DNA from: JAICJR01 sp963848495
Lineage (GTDB): Bacteria > Actinomycetota > Thermoleophilia > Solirubrobacterales > Thermoleophilaceae
DNA length: 64,000 nt
Assembly (NCBI GenBank): GCA_963848495.1
Contig: CAWKDV010000004.1
Location: 372,001-436,000 of the forward strand
Direction of reading: 5' to 3'
The stretch's first letter is position 1. Each line of letters starts with the position of its first letter. The position numbers and the translations under genes were made by a program. The notes under the pieces are model-generated. The model did not search any database. It saw only the letters and a program-made list of their open reading frames with translations, and was not told where the DNA came from. Positions 27,401 through 35,742 of this stretch are shown in pieces.

Positions 27401-28125
27401 GAGGTGACGAGGTTCGCGTTGACCTTGGTGTAGGGGCCGCCGGTGGTGGTCGAGCGGTAGACGTTGTAGCCCGCCAGATCGGACTCCGTGTTGGCCGCCC
27501 AGGCGAGCTGCACATTGGCGTCGCCCGCCGTCGCCGTCAGACCTGACGGCGCCCCCGGCGCAGTCGTGTCACCACCGCCGCCGCCACCACCGCCACCGAC
27601 GAAGGTGAGCGAGTCAGTCCTCAGGTTGCGGTCGCAGGAGCTGGTCTTTGTGTCGTTGCCGTAGCTGACGGCGATCGAGTGCGTGCCGGCCGGGATGCTG
27701 ACCGCGGCGCTGTAGTTGGTCCACGTGGTGGCGGAGACCGTGGCGGTGAGGCGGGTGACGCCGTCGACCTGGACGGTGCCGATCGGCGCGCCGTTGCACT
27801 GATCGCCGCGCGCCCGGAGCGTGAGCGTGGTGGTGGTGCCGCTGGTAGTGACGGAGCCGGTGACAGTGTCGTTGCCCCAGAACGACACGAACTTGCCGCC
27901 GCTGGCGGCGGAGTCCGTGCCGACCACGCCGCCGAAGTCCGACGGGATCGTCATCGACTCGACCTCGACAAGCGTGTCGCCGGCGCCGACGGCGGCGCTG
28001 GTGGCCCAGAACAGGCCGAGCGGCGCGGCAACTGCCACGACGAGGAGGGCTATGACACGCGTGCGCTTGAGCGACACACGGGGGCGCGCAGGACTCTCAG
28101 CCGGCTTGGCCGGCCGGATCCCCAC
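24425..28125 (-). pseudogene. Modular secreted CBM60/FN3/lysyl-oxidase protein, frameshifted
   Basis: One gene of 3701 nt read in two frames. The N-terminal part (28125 to about 26,950) has a signal anchor, a CBM60-like module and two FN3 domains. The C-terminal part (about 26,990 to 24425) continues with a second CBM60-like module, two FN3 domains, a third CBM, and a lysyl-oxidase domain with the copper-site motif HNHWH, KSGFCLGDR and YGDEYVPQLEGQYIDVTG. A 100-residue family C-terminus follows. The frame is lost in the Gly-rich linker near 26,945-26,995, where GSSVIEAESFTIP resumes in another frame. One base missing or two extra would explain it. It may bind polysaccharide and oxidise amines outside the cell. 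Confidence 0.75.
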
Positions 28126-28176
28126 GAGCGGCCAGAAGCTCGGGATCCGTTTCAGGAGGGTTCCTTCGGAGGGGGA

Positions 28177-28220
28177 GGGTTAGGGCGGTCTATCCGGACC
28201 TATGGAGCCGACCCTAACCC
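28177..28220. promoter_or_regulatory. Inverted repeat upstream of the lysyl-oxidase gene
   Basis: GGGTTAGGG at 28177-28185 is complementary to CCCTAACCC at 28212-28220, with a 26-base spacer. It lies between the MetE-like gene end and the lysyl-oxidase-gene start, and could be a terminator of the former or an operator of the latter. Confidence 0.3.
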
Positions 28221-28282
28221 GACTTGCACGAAAACGGAAGCCCCTAAGTGGACAAAAGTTATGCACGGACGGGTGGGCCGCG

Positions 28283-29405
28283 CTACCCCCAGATTTCCTC
28301 GGCCGTCTCCACGATCAGGCGCAATTTCGCCACTTCCTCGTCGAACGTCACGGCATTGCCCTCGACCGTCGACGAGAAGCCGCACTGGGGCGAGAGGCAG
28401 ATCTGGTCGGCGTCGACGAACTGCGACGCCTCCTCCACGCGCCGCTTGAGCTCGTCCTTGGACTCGAGCTCGCCGCGCTTCGTCGTGACCAGGCCGAGCA
28501 CCACCATCTTGCCCGGCGGCACGAAGCGCAGGGGCTCGAAGCCGCCCGAGCGGGCGTCGTCGTACTCGAGGAAGAAGCCGTCCACCTGGAGATCGCCGAA
28601 CAGAGCCTCGGCGACGAAGTCGTAGCCGCCCTCGGCCACCCAGGAGGAGCGGAAGTTGCCCCGGCACATGTGCGTGGTCACGGCCATGCCGTCCGGCCGC
28701 CCCTCGAGCGCGCGGTTCATGTTCCGGATGTAGGTCTCGTGCAGGTGCTCGGCGTCGGCGCCCTGCTGCGCGATCATCGCGCGCTGGTTCGGGTCGTTCA
28801 GGTAGGCGAGGCTCGTGTCGTCGAACTGGAGGTAGGTGCAGCCCAGCTCGCCGAGCGCGCGGACCTCGTCGGCGTAGGCGTCGGAGAGGTCGGCCCAGAA
28901 GGCGTCGAGCTCCGGGTAGACCGAGTCGTCGATGGCCGCGCGGCCGCCGCGGTAGTGGACCATGCTCGGCGAGGGGATCGTGAGCTTGGGCGTGACGCCG
29001 CTCGACACGTTCGACTGAAGGAACTCGAAGGCGTCCGCGAAGATCGGCTGCTCGAGGTGGACCTTCTCGTCGATGTGGATCGCGGCCGGCGTGAACTCGA
29101 TCGTGCCCTCGCTCGTTGCGGAACTGGACCTTGATGTCGCCCTGCACCTTGTTGATGCCGCCGAGCTCGTAGATGAAGTCCATGTGCCAGGTGGCGCGGC
29201 GGAACTCGCCGTCGGTGGCCGACCTGAGGCCCACGTCGTGCTGCATCTCAACGGCCTCGCGGATCGCGTCGTCCTCCACGGCGTGCAGCTCGTCCGCGTC
29301 GATCGCGCCCGCCGCGAAGTCCTCGCGCGCCTTCATCAGCCGCTCGGGGCGAAGCAGGCTGCCCACGTGGTCGGCGCGGAATGGCGGCGTCGTTCGTGGC
29401 GCCAT
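28283..29405 (-). pseudogene. Cobalamin-independent methionine synthase C-terminal-like enzyme, frameshifted
   Basis: A MetE/UROD-type (beta/alpha)8 enzyme of about 373 residues encoded in 1123 nt, one base too many. The start PFRADHVGSLLRPERL is in one frame. The rest, from about SEGTIEFTPAAI onward, is in another and includes the zinc ligands in TTHMCRGNFR and SPQCGFSS. The break is at about 29,110-29,120, where CGCAACGAGCGAGGG appears to hold one extra base. Stand-alone members transfer methyl groups from small donors. Homocysteine as acceptor is not shown. Either a pseudogene or a sequence error. Confidence 0.75.
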
Positions 29406-29444
29406 GTCTCTCCTCTCCTTCGGTGGCCTGAGGGAGGGAGCCTA

Positions 29445-30965
29445 TTAGCGCAGGATCGTGAGCTGCCCGTGCGCGGAGTGGTCGTTCGCGTTGCCGCTCG
29501 GCACGAACACGCGCCCACCGGCGACGATCGGGCTGTTCCAGTGGCCGCCCGGGACGGAGAAGCGATGCACCACGCGGCCGTCGGAGGGCTGGTAGACGTT
29601 GAGGCCGCCGCCCGGGTTGTAGACGTAGAGCAGCCCGCCGGCCAGCACCGGGCTCGTGCCGCCGTTCTGGTTCTGCCACATCACGCTGAGCCGGCCGCCG
29701 CTCAGCCGGTAGGCCGCCGTGCCCGAGTTGGTGGCCACGAACGCCTCGGTCACCCCGCTCGTGTGCAGCACGGCGGGGGCCGTGAACATCGTCTGGTCGC
29801 CGCCCGGCAGCGGCAGGGTCTGGACCTCGCCGCCAAGCCGGGGGCCGGACCCGCCGCTCACGCCGAACAGGCTCGTGCGCACATCGAGCAGACGGAGCTT
29901 CGCGTCCTTGCCGCCTTGGAGGATGTATCGGAGAGTCCCGCTCGAGGGATCCGGCAGCAGCGCCGGCGACGCGGAGCCGAGGTCGGCGTCGGTGTTCTCG
30001 AGGGTCTTCTGGTTCGCGGGCGTGTAGTGGGCAAGCAGCGCCCCGGCCGCCGGCGAGAGCTTGAGCAGGGTGTCGCCCCAGTTGGTGCTGCCGTTGAAGG
30101 GGCCGTTGCTCGAGGTGGCCCACACCTGGTGGGTGGCCGGATCGACCACCGCGCCGGCGCGCCCCCAGATCGCGGACTCCTGCGCCGAGCAGGTGCTGGG
30201 GTTGATGATCGCCCGCCGGTTGGAGCAGAGCGAGTTGAACACGTGCACGATGCGCCCACTGGCGCGGTCGATCGAGACGACCTTGCCCTGGTAGGGCGGC
30301 GCGTCGCCGATGTAGCCACCGGTGGTGACCAGCACGTAGCGGCCGTCGAGGTTCAGCGCCGAGGCGATCTTCTCGTGCGACGGGTTCCGGGTCATCGACG
30401 CCGGCCAGTGGCCGCTGCGCACCTCGCTGCCGTTGGATACGCGCAGCTTGTGGATGTGCCCGTCGGGCGAGGCGGCATAGACGTAGAGGCCGCTCGGGTC
30501 CGCCACCGGGGTGGCCGTGGTGATCTGCGCGCTGCCGGCGACCGATGAGTACGACGAGGGCGTGAAGCTCCACAGCAGCGAGCCCTTCACCGGGTCGATG
30601 CCGAGCGTGCGGCCGTAGGTGGTGGTCACCACGAGCAGGTTGCGCGAGTGGCCGTGCACCCGCACGCCCGAGAGGTAGATCGGCGAGCTGTCCACCGTGC
30701 CGGGCAGCCCGACCGTGCGCGGCCTGAGCTTCGCCACCTGCGCGGCGCTGAGGCCGCGCGGCGCGTCGTTCGTGCGGGCGGCGTCGTAGCCGAAGCGCGG
30801 CCAGTCCAGCGCCGGCTTACGCGCGGTCTCCTGCGCGGGAGGAGCGGCGTCGGTGGTGACGGTGGTGCTTTTTGCGGACGCTTTGTGGCCGCCGCCGCTG
30901 CACGCGCCGAGCACGGCGGCAAGGCACAGCACTGCCGGACCCGTTAGACGACGGACGGGGGTCAT
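29445..30965 (-). CDS. PQQ-like beta-propeller lipoprotein
   Basis: About 506 residues from ATG at 30965, chosen because it is followed by a lipoprotein signal with lipobox LGAC. The body has PQQ/BamB-type blades such as GIDPVKGSLLWSFTP, VSIDRASGRIVHVF and YRLSGGRLSVMW, plus several Cys in the central blades. It is probably anchored on the outer face of the membrane as a scaffold or binder. No dehydrogenase motif is visible, so quinoprotein enzyme activity is not claimed. It starts inside the end of the upstream SMP-30-like gene. Confidence 0.78.
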   Translation of the reverse strand: MTPVRRLTGPAVLCLAAVLGACSGGGHKASAKSTTVTTDAAPPAQETARKPALDWPRFGYDAARTNDAPRGLSAAQVAKLRPRTVGLPGTVDSSPIYLSGVRVHGHSRNLLVVTTTYGRTLGIDPVKGSLLWSFTPSSYSSVAGSAQITTATPVADPSGLYVYAASPDGHIHKLRVSNGSEVRSGHWPASMTRNPSHEKIASALNLDGRYVLVTTGGYIGDAPPYQGKVVSIDRASGRIVHVFNSLCSNRRAIINPSTCSAQESAIWGRAGAVVDPATHQVWATSSNGPFNGSTNWGDTLLKLSPAAGALLAHYTPANQKTLENTDADLGSASPALLPDPSSGTLRYILQGGKDAKLRLLDVRTSLFGVSGGSGPRLGGEVQTLPLPGGDQTMFTAPAVLHTSGVTEAFVATNSGTAAYRLSGGRLSVMWQNQNGGTSPVLAGGLLYVYNPGGGLNVYQPSDGRVVHRFSVPGGHWNSPIVAGGRVFVPSGNANDHSAHGQLTILR

Positions 30966-32094
30966 TGCACTGAGGGTAGGAGATCCGCGCCACCGGGCGC
31001 GGCGGTCCATAGACGGGCATCCCGGGCTCGCCCACGTACACGTCGAGCAACGCCATGTGACTCGTATCGCCCTCGAAGTACGACTGGTTCGTGACGATCA
31101 GGCTCTGCCCGTCGAACACGGCGCTCGAGGGCTCGTCGAACGGCACGGTCATCGTCGCGTTCTGGAGCGGGCTCGGATAGCGCGCCAGTTCCCTGCCCTG
31201 CGGCGAGAGCTCGACGATCTGGTTGGCCGCCGGTCCCACCAGCGTCAGGTAGAGGTTGCCGGCCGCCGAGAGCGCGAAGCCGTCGGGCGCCTCGCGCGGG
31301 GCGCTGTCCCAGATCTTGGTCAGCGTCCCGGGGCGGCCGTCCGGCCGGATGTCGAGCTTGAAGAGCGCGCCCGCCGTGGGGTCGGAGCCGATGCTCGTGG
31401 GCCCGCCCGTGCCGCTCGAGAACATCAGGGTGCGTTTGTCGGGCATGAGCACGAGGCCCGCGGGGCCAAACAGGCCGCCGTCGATGCGCGGGTCGGTGAA
31501 CCACACCGCCGCGTTGCCGCCGCCGGGCGGGACCCGCCAGATCAGGCCCTCCTCGTAGTCGGTGACGTAGAGCGCGCCGTCCGTTCCCCAGGCCGCGTAG
31601 TCGGGCTCGGGCGGGTTGTCGAGGATCGTCTGGGAGCAGTCGCTCGTGGCGCCGGCGGCCATGCAGGCCGGCACGTCGTGGAAGCTGCCGTAGTAGCCGA
31701 AGCGGCCGCTCCGCGGGTCGAGCGTGAGGATGCGCGCCGGCGTCTGGTCGAGCAGGTAGAGCAGGCCGCTCGAGTCGATCGCAGCCACCTGCACGCCGTG
31801 CGCGGCCGCCAGATCCTGCCCGGGCACCGTGTAGGTCCGCAGCAGCCTGCCGTCGGGCGCGAAGGCGAACACCTTGGACGGCAGGCTGTCGCCCGCCGGG
31901 TTCTCGAAGCTGCCGACGTAGATCGTCCCGTCCGGCGCCACCAGCGACAGCGCCGGGTAGCCGGGGCTCGGCACGTGCGCGAGCACGCGCGTGTCGAAGC
32001 GCTCGCGCGCATGCGCGAGCGCCGGCGCACACGCCAGCACCAGCGACGCGATCAGCACGACGCGCCGCACGCGGAGTCGTCCCCGTGTACCCAC
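30817..32094 (-). CDS. Secreted SMP-30/strictosidine-synthase-like beta-propeller
   Basis: 425 residues with a signal peptide (VVLIASLVLACAPALAHA). Blades such as APDGTIYVGSFENPAGD, TDGALYVTDYEEGLIWRVPPGG and SAAGNLYLTLVGPAANQIVEL fit the SMP-30/gluconolactonase and strictosidine-synthase folds. The natural end should be near VYVGEPGMPVYGPPRP. The frame instead runs another 45 basic, low-complexity residues, overlapping the next gene by 149 bp. A lost stop codon or an indel there is likely. The ligand is unknown. Confidence 0.7.
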   Translation of the reverse strand: MGTRGRLRVRRVVLIASLVLACAPALAHARERFDTRVLAHVPSPGYPALSLVAPDGTIYVGSFENPAGDSLPSKVFAFAPDGRLLRTYTVPGQDLAAAHGVQVAAIDSSGLLYLLDQTPARILTLDPRSGRFGYYGSFHDVPACMAAGATSDCSQTILDNPPEPDYAAWGTDGALYVTDYEEGLIWRVPPGGGNAAVWFTDPRIDGGLFGPAGLVLMPDKRTLMFSSGTGGPTSIGSDPTAGALFKLDIRPDGRPGTLTKIWDSAPREAPDGFALSAAGNLYLTLVGPAANQIVELSPQGRELARYPSPLQNATMTVPFDEPSSAVFDGQSLIVTNQSYFEGDTSHMALLDVYVGEPGMPVYGPPRPVARISYPQCNDPRPSSNGSGSAVPCRRARRVQRRRPQSVRKKHHRHHRRRSSRAGDRA

Positions 32095-32116
32095 TGCCCG
32101 CGCGCAATCTACTGAG

Positions 32117-32953
32117 GTGACGGCGCGCGACGCGCCACCCGCAGTCCGCAGTCCGCAGTCCGCAGTCCGCAGTCCGCAGTCCTACAGTTCCGCCATCCCC
32201 TCCACCGCGCGAGTACTGCTCGACCTGCTGGCGCGCCCCGAGACGCGGTCCTACGGGCCGCACCCCTCCCAGCGCGCTGACCTGCACCTCCCGCCGGGCC
32301 CCGGGCCGCACCCGGTCACGGTGGTGATCCACGGCGGCTTCTGGCGCGCCCGCCACGGCAAGCGAATCTCGAAGGCGGTGTCGGCCGACCTCGCCCGCCG
32401 CGGCCGGGCCGCGTGGAACATCGAGTACCGGCGGGTCGGCGACGGCGGCGGCTGGCCGTTCACCTTCGACGACGTCGGCGCCGCCACCGACGAGCTCGCC
32501 TCGCTGGACGACGCGCGCCTGGACCTCTCGGACGTGTCGGTGGTGGGGCACTCCGCCGGCGGCCAGCTCGCACTATGGGCGGCGGCGCGCCGCTCGGCCG
32601 CCGTGCAGCTCGGCCGCGTGGCCGCCCAGGCCGCGCCCTGCGACCTGCAGGCTGCGGGCGCTGCCGTGGAGCTGCTCGGCGGCACCCCGGAGCAGATGCC
32701 CAGCCGCTACGCCCTCGCCGACCCTATGGAGCTCGTCCCGATCGGCGTGCCGATCCTCCTCGTGCACACCCCGGAAGACGAGACCGTGCCCGTCGCGCGC
32801 AGCCGCATCTTCGCCGAGCGCGCCCTGGCCGCCGGCGACGACGTGCGCCTCGTCGACGACCTGCCGGGCGGCCATCGCGCGCACATCGACCCGCGCTCTC
32901 GAGTGTGGGACGTGACGGCATCGTGGCTGACCGGGCAGAATGCCGGCCCGTGA
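32117..32953 (+). CDS. Alpha/beta hydrolase
   Basis: About 278 residues from GTG at 32117; the open frame extends upstream but would overlap the divergent gene start. The fold shows the oxyanion HGG in TVVIHGGFW, the nucleophile elbow GHSAGG, Asp in HTPEDETVPV and His in GGHRAHIDP, so the Ser-Asp-His triad is complete. The order resembles BD-FAE/formamidase-like esterases. The N-terminal codons lie inside a 7-bp tandem repeat, so the true start could be further downstream. The next gene overlaps by 4 bp. Confidence 0.8.
   Translation: MTARDAPPAVRSPQSAVRSPQSYSSAIPSTARVLLDLLARPETRSYGPHPSQRADLHLPPGPGPHPVTVVIHGGFWRARHGKRISKAVSADLARRGRAAWNIEYRRVGDGGGWPFTFDDVGAATDELASLDDARLDLSDVSVVGHSAGGQLALWAAARRSAAVQLGRVAAQAAPCDLQAAGAAVELLGGTPEQMPSRYALADPMELVPIGVPILLVHTPEDETVPVARSRIFAERALAAGDDVRLVDDLPGGHRAHIDPRSRVWDVTASWLTGQNAGP
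32141..32182. repeat. Six tandem copies of a 7-bp unit
   Basis: GCAGTCC is repeated six times without interruption. It lies 24 bp after the proposed GTG start of the alpha/beta hydrolase. Seven is not a multiple of three, so any change in copy number other than by three would alter the reading frame from that start. Confidence 0.9.
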
Positions 32954-33249
32954 AGCTATACGTCTGCTACGGAACCTTCCCCGCCCCGTGGCGGCCCGGC
33001 GGCCACCCCTGCCGCAACGCCCACCAGGCGCTGACCGACGCCGGCTACGAGCCGGAGGTCGTGCGCTCGTACGGCCTCGCCGTGCTGCCGAGCGCGCTCA
33101 ACCAGACCACCGGCCGCCGCCAGGTCAAGGAGCTGACCGGCCGCTTTTGGGTGCCGGTGCTGCTCACCGACGAGGGCGAGACGATCGCTGACTCGAAGAA
33201 CATCGTCGAGTGGGCGAAGGCGAACCCGGCGGGCGGCGCGGCCGCCTAG
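32950..33249 (+). CDS. Glutaredoxin/GST-N-like small protein
   Basis: 99 residues from GTG at 32950, which shares four bases (GTGA) with the previous gene stop. The thioredoxin-like fold opens KLYVCYGTFPAPWRPGGHPC, then ALTDAGYEPEVVRSYG and the cis-Pro segment VPVLLTDEGETIADSKNIVEWA, as in GST N-terminal domains. The usual CPxC is replaced by C-Y-G-T and a later Cys, so classical redox activity is uncertain. The coupling suggests it works with the hydrolase. Stop codons are shared with the convergent gene in CTAG. Confidence 0.72.
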   Translation: MKLYVCYGTFPAPWRPGGHPCRNAHQALTDAGYEPEVVRSYGLAVLPSALNQTTGRRQVKELTGRFWVPVLLTDEGETIADSKNIVEWAKANPAGGAAA

Positions 33250-34272
33250 CCGCGGCGGCGCAGCGACGGATCCGCCAGCGCCGGCGGCGTGAAGCCCGCG
33301 TCGCCCGGGGTCAGGTTCGTGCCCGGCGGGATCAGCTCGTCGATCTTGTCGAGCAGGTCGCCGCTCAGCTTCACGCCGGCGGCCGGCAGCTGGCTCTCGA
33401 GGTGCTCCATCGTGCGCGGGCCGATGATCGCCGCGGTGACCGCCGGGTGCTGGATCACGAACGCGATCGCCATCTCGATCAGCGTCATGCCGGCCTGGTC
33501 GGCGAGCTGTGCCAGCTCGTCGACGACCTCGAGCTTGCGCTGGTTGCCGGGCAGCGACATGTCGAAGCGCTGCGGGATGCGCGAGGCGCGCATGCTCTGC
33601 GGCAGCTCCTGGCCGACCCGGTAGCCGCCGGACAGCCAGCCGCTCGCCAGCGGACCCCAGGTGATCACGCCCATGTGGTACTGCTGGCAGGTCGGGAGGA
33701 CCTCGGCCTCCACGCCGCGGACCAGCATCGAATACGGCGGCTGCTCGCAGACGAAGCGCTCGCGGCCGCGGCGCTCCGCCACCCACTGCGCCTTCACGAT
33801 CACCGACGGCGGGAAGGTCGAGCTGCCGATGTAACGCACCTTGCCGGCCCGCACGAGGTCGGTCAGGGCGCCCAGCGTCTCGTCGAGGTCGATCCAGTGG
33901 TCCCAGCGGTGCACCTGGTAGAGGTCGATCCAGTCGGTGCCGAGGCGGCGCAGGCTGTTCTCCACCTCCTCGATGATCCAGCGGCGGGAGTTGCCGCGCT
34001 CATTCGGGTCGTCCCCCATCGAGCCGTGGAACTTGGTGGCGAGGAAGACCCGGTCGCGGCGGTCCTTGAGCGCCTTGCCGACGATCTCCTCGGACTCGCC
34101 GCGGCGAGTACACGTCGGCCGTGTCGATGAAGTTGATGCCGGCGTCGAGGGCGCGGTGGATGACGCGGATCGACTCGTCGTGGTCGGGGTTGCCCCAACC
34201 GCCGAACATCATCGCCCCGAGGCAGAGGGGGGTGACCTGAACGCCGGTGCCGCCGAGCGGGCGCGTCTCCAC
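33246..34272 (-). pseudogene. Aldo/keto reductase, frameshifted
   Basis: The gene spans 1027 nt, one base too many. The N-terminal frame (METRPLGGTGVQVTPLCLGAMMFGG to DTADVYS) carries the catalytic Asp and Tyr of the AKR fold. The remaining 257 residues, from GDDPNERGNSRRWI onward, are in another frame and carry the NADP-binding end (AAIIGPRTMEHLESQL). The break is near 34,105, where TACTCGCCGCGGCGAG has one C too many to give YSRGESEEIVGKALKD. The substrate is unknown. It is a pseudogene or a sequence error. Confidence 0.8.
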
Positions 34273-34295
34273 TCCCGCATGGTAGGCAGGCCGGG

Positions 34296-34451
34296 CTAGT
34301 CGTCGTCGTCAGGCCAGCCCGGCTCGTCCTCGCCGTCCGACTCCTCGTCGGGCGGAGGAGCGGGCACGGGCGTAGCGCACCACGAGCATTTTGTGAGCGG
34401 CGCCGCGCTGTACAGCGTCGCCCCGCAGGTCGGGCAGACGAATCGAGGCAT
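34296..34451 (-). CDS. Small zinc-ribbon protein with acidic tail
   Basis: 51 residues from ATG at 34451. PRFVCPTCGATLYSAAPLTKCSWC gives two CxxC knuckles, 14 residues apart, a plausible zinc ribbon. The remainder is a Pro-rich linker and a strongly acidic C-terminus. It resembles other tiny actinobacterial zinc-ribbon proteins of unknown role. A longer frame from 34484 exists, but its extra residues show no motif. Confidence 0.5.
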   Translation of the reverse strand: MPRFVCPTCGATLYSAAPLTKCSWCATPVPAPPPDEESDGEDEPGWPDDDD

Positions 34452-34473
34452 ATGCGGGGAAACCCCCCTGCGA

Positions 34474-34500
34474 CCGTCGCCCACAATCCGTGGGCGACGG
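34474..34500 (-). terminator. Strong hairpin after the ArsR-type gene
   Basis: CCGTCGCCCAC (34474-34484) and GTGGGCGACGG (34490-34500) form a perfect 11-bp stem with a five-base loop. It lies downstream of the minus-strand regulator gene and before the zinc-ribbon gene. No T-run follows, which is common for actinobacterial terminators. Confidence 0.5.
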
Positions 34501-34537
34501 CTGTTGGTCAGAGGGATCTCACTATATGGAATTCGAC

Positions 34538-35169
34538 TCAGGCGCGCGCGCGAGCGGCCGCCTTCCCACGCGGGCGCTTGGCCCCACGCGGTGGGACCTC
34601 GGCCTCGACCGTCTCGAACAGCATCGAGACGATCTCGCCCCGGATCTCGCCCTGGTGGTCCGCTTTCAGCAGGCGCTTGTTGGCGGCCCGCTGAATGCGC
34701 TCCACCCGATCGAGCAGTGAGTTGAGCTCGCCGGCGATCTCGTTCCAGCCCTCCGAATCGAGAACCAGCGGTATGCGACTGAGATGGGCTTTGTCCTTAC
34801 TGAAGCCGCCGTCCGCCGCCGCCCGATTGACGTTGACGCCGATCTGCTCGAGCGTGGCGCTGACCGTGGCGTGCTTCACGATGTCGGGCGCGGCACTCCA
34901 CGCCTTGTCCGTGATGCGCGGCCGTATCTCGGCCTTGTAGTGGTGCTCGAGAGTCCCCTGACCGGGGTCTCGCGCACGAGGCTGATCAACCCCAGCTCGG
35001 CCAGCTGTCGCACGTGATAGCTGACGTTGCCGAGGGGTGCGTCCAGCTGCTCGGCGATCTCGGACGGACTTGCCACCCGGTCCTCGAGTATGGCGAGGAT
35101 CCGTATGCGCAACGGGTGTGCGAGTGCCTTGACCAGACGCGGGTCGGTGATGTCGTGAAGCGTCCTCAA
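34538..35169 (-). pseudogene. ArsR-type HTH regulator, frameshifted
   Basis: 632 nt encode one regulator in two frames. The N-terminal HTH_20/ArsR domain reads DPRLVKALAHPLRIRILAIL..PSEIAEQLDAPLGNVSYHVRQLAELGLISLV. The C-terminal half continues from KAEIRPRITDKAWSAA into KHATVSATLEQIGVNVNRAAADGG and ends in a basic tail. The break is near 34,955, where CTCTCGAG appears in place of CTCGAG, consistent with a two-base duplication. Its gene overlaps the upstream sigma-factor gene by 4 bp. Confidence 0.75.
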
Positions 35170-35693
35170 ACGTATTCCTCCAGTGCCTTCCGTAGCCGTT
35201 CCCTAGCGCGGTGGAGGCGCACCTTAACTGTCCCCTCGGGCAGATCGAGTCTCGCCGCGACCTGCTCCTGCGTCAGACCCTCCGCGTATCGGAGACGCAC
35301 GAGGTCGCGGTCGTGAGGCCTCAGCAGTCCAAGCGTCTGATCAAACGACACCTGGCTCTCCACGCCGTCGAGCTCCCAATGGCGCGCCGACGCCTGCTCC
35401 TGCTCCGAGGAACTCAAATGCTCGCGCTCCCTCAGCCGGCTCCGGCGCTCCGCGACGCGGAACGCCTCCCTGCGCGTTATCTGCAGTAGCCAGGCCGTCC
35501 GGGCGGCTGGCACGCGGCAGTCTTCGCGCGCGCGCCAGGCACGGATCATCGCCTCCTGGACGGCCTCCTCTGCGTCCTCCGGGTGGCGCAACATCCGCAG
35601 CGCCTCCCGGAAGCAGCGCGCACGGGCGATCGGCCAATCCCACGATCCGTCGGACTCGGCAGGGCACCCGCCACGCGCCGTTGGCTGGGTCAT
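35166..35693 (-). CDS. ECF-type RNA polymerase sigma factor
   Basis: 175 residues. Region 2 (about 25-90) includes HPEDAEEAVQEAMIRAWRA and AWLLQITRREAFRVAERR. Region 4 (about 120-172) includes LLRPHDRDLVRLRYAEGLTQEQVAARLDLPEGTVKVRLHRARERLRKAL. No anti-sigma gene is adjacent. The ArsR-type gene overlaps its end by 4 bp, so the sigma factor and that regulator form an operon, which reads away from a methyltransferase gene on the other strand. Confidence 0.85.
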   Translation of the reverse strand: MTQPTARGGCPAESDGSWDWPIARARCFREALRMLRHPEDAEEAVQEAMIRAWRAREDCRVPAARTAWLLQITRREAFRVAERRSRLREREHLSSSEQEQASARHWELDGVESQVSFDQTLGLLRPHDRDLVRLRYAEGLTQEQVAARLDLPEGTVKVRLHRARERLRKALEEYV

Positions 35694-35742
35694 TGAGCAT
35701 TAGTGAAACGATCCTATGTAGTCGGAGGGTCTTTAACGCGTA

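Noticed and set aside
32141..32182. Short tandem repeat as a possible CRISPR array
   Set aside because: The unit is 7 bp with no spacers and no cas genes are nearby. No CRISPR array was seen anywhere in the window.
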